Assembly (NCBI GenBank): GCA_963781195.1
Contig: CAWAEZ010000009.1
Coordinates: 620,001-684,000 of the forward strand
Length of the DNA stretch: 64,000 nucleotides
From: JAJPKK01 sp963781195
GTDB taxonomy: Bacteria; Pseudomonadota; Alphaproteobacteria; Rhizobiales; Xanthobacteraceae
Direction of reading: 5' to 3'
Below the pieces are notes generated by a model. The model was not told where the DNA came from. It worked only from the letters and a program-made list of their open reading frames with translations, and did no database searches. The position numbers and the translations under genes were made by a program. This document shows, in pieces, positions 62,551 through 64,000 of this stretch (position 1 is the stretch's first letter; each line of letters opens with the position of its first letter).

Positions 62551-64000
62551 CCGCCATGGCACTGGTCGGACGTTCGGTGCCCCGCCTCGAAGACCCTCCG
62601 CTGGTGCGCGGGCGCGGCAGGTTTGCCGCCGACATCAGCTTTCCCCATCAGCTCCACATGCGGATGGTGCGCTCGCCGATCGCCCACGGCCGCATCGCCG
62701 CGATCGACACCGGTGCGGCGCTGGCGCTACCCGGGGTGAGGGCGGTGTGGACGTGGTCCGACGTCGAGGACATTCCGCCGATCGATTTCCGGCTGTCGCG
62801 GATCGAGGCGCTCGCCGCCTACCGCCAGACCATCCTGGCGTCCGAGCGGGTGCGTTATGTCGGCGATCCCGTCGCCGCGGTGTTCGCCTCCGACCCCTAT
62901 GTCGCCGAGGATGCCGCGGACCTCGTCGCCGTCGACATCGAGGAAGCGGCGGCCGTGCTCGATGCCTGCGGGCCGACCGGCCTGTTCGATCACGGACACT
63001 CCACCGAGGCGGCGGTGATCGAGAAGGGCTATGGCGACCTCGACGCCGCGTTTCGCTCCGCCCACGCCGCGGTGGCGATCGAGGTCGAGATCGGCCGCCA
63101 TTCCGGCGTGCCGATGGAGAACCGCGGCGCCATCGCGCGCTACGATGCGGCGCGCGACGTGCTCGAGCTCCATGGCGCGGCCAAGGTGCCCCACTGGAAC
63201 CGCGACACCCTTGCCCGCATGCTGTCGCGCGCGCCGTCGTCGGTGCACCTGTACGAGGGCCATGTCGGCGGCGGCTTCGGCATTCGCGGCGAGCTCTATC
63301 CGGAGGACGTGCTGGTCTGCCTCGCGGCGCTGCGGCTCGGCGTGCCGGTGAAATGGATCGAGGACCGCCGCGAGCACCTGATCGCGGCGAACCATTCGCG
63401 CCAGCAGGTTCACCGCCTGCGTGCCGCGGTCGATGCCGAAGGCCGCGTGCTCGCGCTGGAGGACGAGTTCTTCCACGACCAGGGCGGCTACGTGCGCACC
63501 CATGCGGCGACGGTGCCCGACCTTGCCGCCTCGATGCTGCCGGGGCCCTACCGCCTGCCGGCCTACCGCGCCGTCGGCCATATCCGCCTCACCAACAAGA
63601 CGCCGGGCGGCACCTACCGCGCGCCGGGCCGGTTCGAGACGACGTTCGCGCGCGAGCGCCTGATGGACGCCGTCGCGGCGCGCCTGGGTCTCGATCCGGT
63701 CGAGCTGCGCCGCCGCAACCTGATCGCCGCCGCCGAGATGCCGTATGCGCGGCCGTTCGCCACGCTGGGCGCCGACATTGTGCTCGACTCCGGCGATTAC
63801 GCGAAGCTGCTCGACAAGGCGCTGCTCGCCATCGGCTGGACGGCGCTGCAGGCGGATCTTGGGCGCCGCCGCGCCGGCGGCGAAGCGGTCGGCGCCGGGC
63901 TCGCCCTATTCGTGGAGAAGAGCGGCCTCGGTCCGTTCGACGGCGTGCGGGTCACGGTCGATCATTCCGGCGCCGTCGAGGTCGTCACCGGCGCCGCCTC
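62547..64000 (+). CDS. Xanthine dehydrogenase family, molybdopterin-binding large subunit, copy 3 (runs off the window)
   Basis: An open frame from GTG 62547 (overlapping the previous stop) or ATG 62556 continues to the last base, about 484 residues. VGRSVPRLEDPPLVRGRGRFAADI is the a/b-hammerhead start, EGHVGGGFGIRGELYPEDV the Mo-domain motif, and GGTYRAPGRFETTFARERLMDAVA the active-site loop. The C-terminal Glu motif lies beyond the window. It is only distantly like copy 2, so this is not a simple duplication. Confidence 0.92.
   Translation, partial: MTAMALVGRSVPRLEDPPLVRGRGRFAADISFPHQLHMRMVRSPIAHGRIAAIDTGAALALPGVRAVWTWSDVEDIPPIDFRLSRIEALAAYRQTILASERVRYVGDPVAAVFASDPYVAEDAADLVAVDIEEAAAVLDACGPTGLFDHGHSTEAAVIEKGYGDLDAAFRSAHAAVAIEVEIGRHSGVPMENRGAIARYDAARDVLELHGAAKVPHWNRDTLARMLSRAPSSVHLYEGHVGGGFGIRGELYPEDVLVCLAALRLGVPVKWIEDRREHLIAANHSRQQVHRLRAAVDAEGRVLALEDEFFHDQGGYVRTHAATVPDLAASMLPGPYRLPAYRAVGHIRLTNKTPGGTYRAPGRFETTFARERLMDAVAARLGLDPVELRRRNLIAAAEMPYARPFATLGADIVLDSGDYAKLLDKALLAIGWTALQADLGRRRAGGEAVGAGLALFVEKSGLGPFDGVRVTVDHSGAVEVVTGAA

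Overview
The window looks like a piece of the chromosome of a high-GC alphaproteobacterium of the order Hyphomicrobiales (Rhizobiales), most like the Bradyrhizobium / Rhodopseudomonas / Xanthobacteraceae groups. The evidence is the gene order aroA-cmk-rpsA, sppA-ihfB-lapA-like-trpFBA-accD, the ptsN / DUF1150 / Hsp20 neighbourhood, an AccD lacking the usual zinc cysteines, a class II (Agrobacterium-like) AroA, and dispersed intergenic palindromes of the type common in that group. The assignment rests on family knowledge and not on a search.

Layout. 1-17.4 kb is mostly core genome: an oxidoreductase, a fused beta-oxidation enzyme, a deacetylase, ptsN, DUF1150, a small heat-shock protein, a 2OG-Fe(II) oxygenase, tRNA-Ala, a TIGR02300 protein, then aroA, cmk, rpsA (with a structured leader and a strong terminator), sppA, ihfB, a LapA-domain protein and a tightly coupled trpF-trpB-trpA-accD run. 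At 17.4 kb the core run ends: a LysR regulator and a frameshifted Tat-exported hydrolase of lower GC follow, then dut-coaBC.

22-39 kb is catabolic accessory DNA: AraC regulator, FAH-family hydrolase, cyclase-family hydrolase, SDR, a branched-chain-type ABC transporter with fused permease, two separate two-gene thiamine-diphosphate decarboxylase-like enzymes, and boxC-boxB of the aerobic benzoyl-CoA pathway without boxA. 38.8-64 kb carries a GMC oxidoreductase, two UbiD-family decarboxylases, three CoxL-type molybdenum hydroxylase large subunits, two Bug-type solute receptors, a hydroxycinnamoyl-CoA hydratase/lyase-like crotonase, a CaiB/BaiF CoA-transferase, a flavin reductase-like protein, a citryl-CoA lyase-like protein, an acyl-CoA ligase, a thioesterase and a zinc/quinone-type dehydrogenase. 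Together these suggest capture and CoA-linked degradation of aromatic or related acids; the actual substrates cannot be read from the sequence.

Two structural signals stand out. Six genes between 18.4 and 59.7 kb are broken by single-base shifts, nearly all one-base insertions, which points to sequence error as much as to gene decay. The 3' end of the citryl-CoA lyase-like gene, with its downstream repeat, is present three times in tandem at 52.5-53.6 kb.
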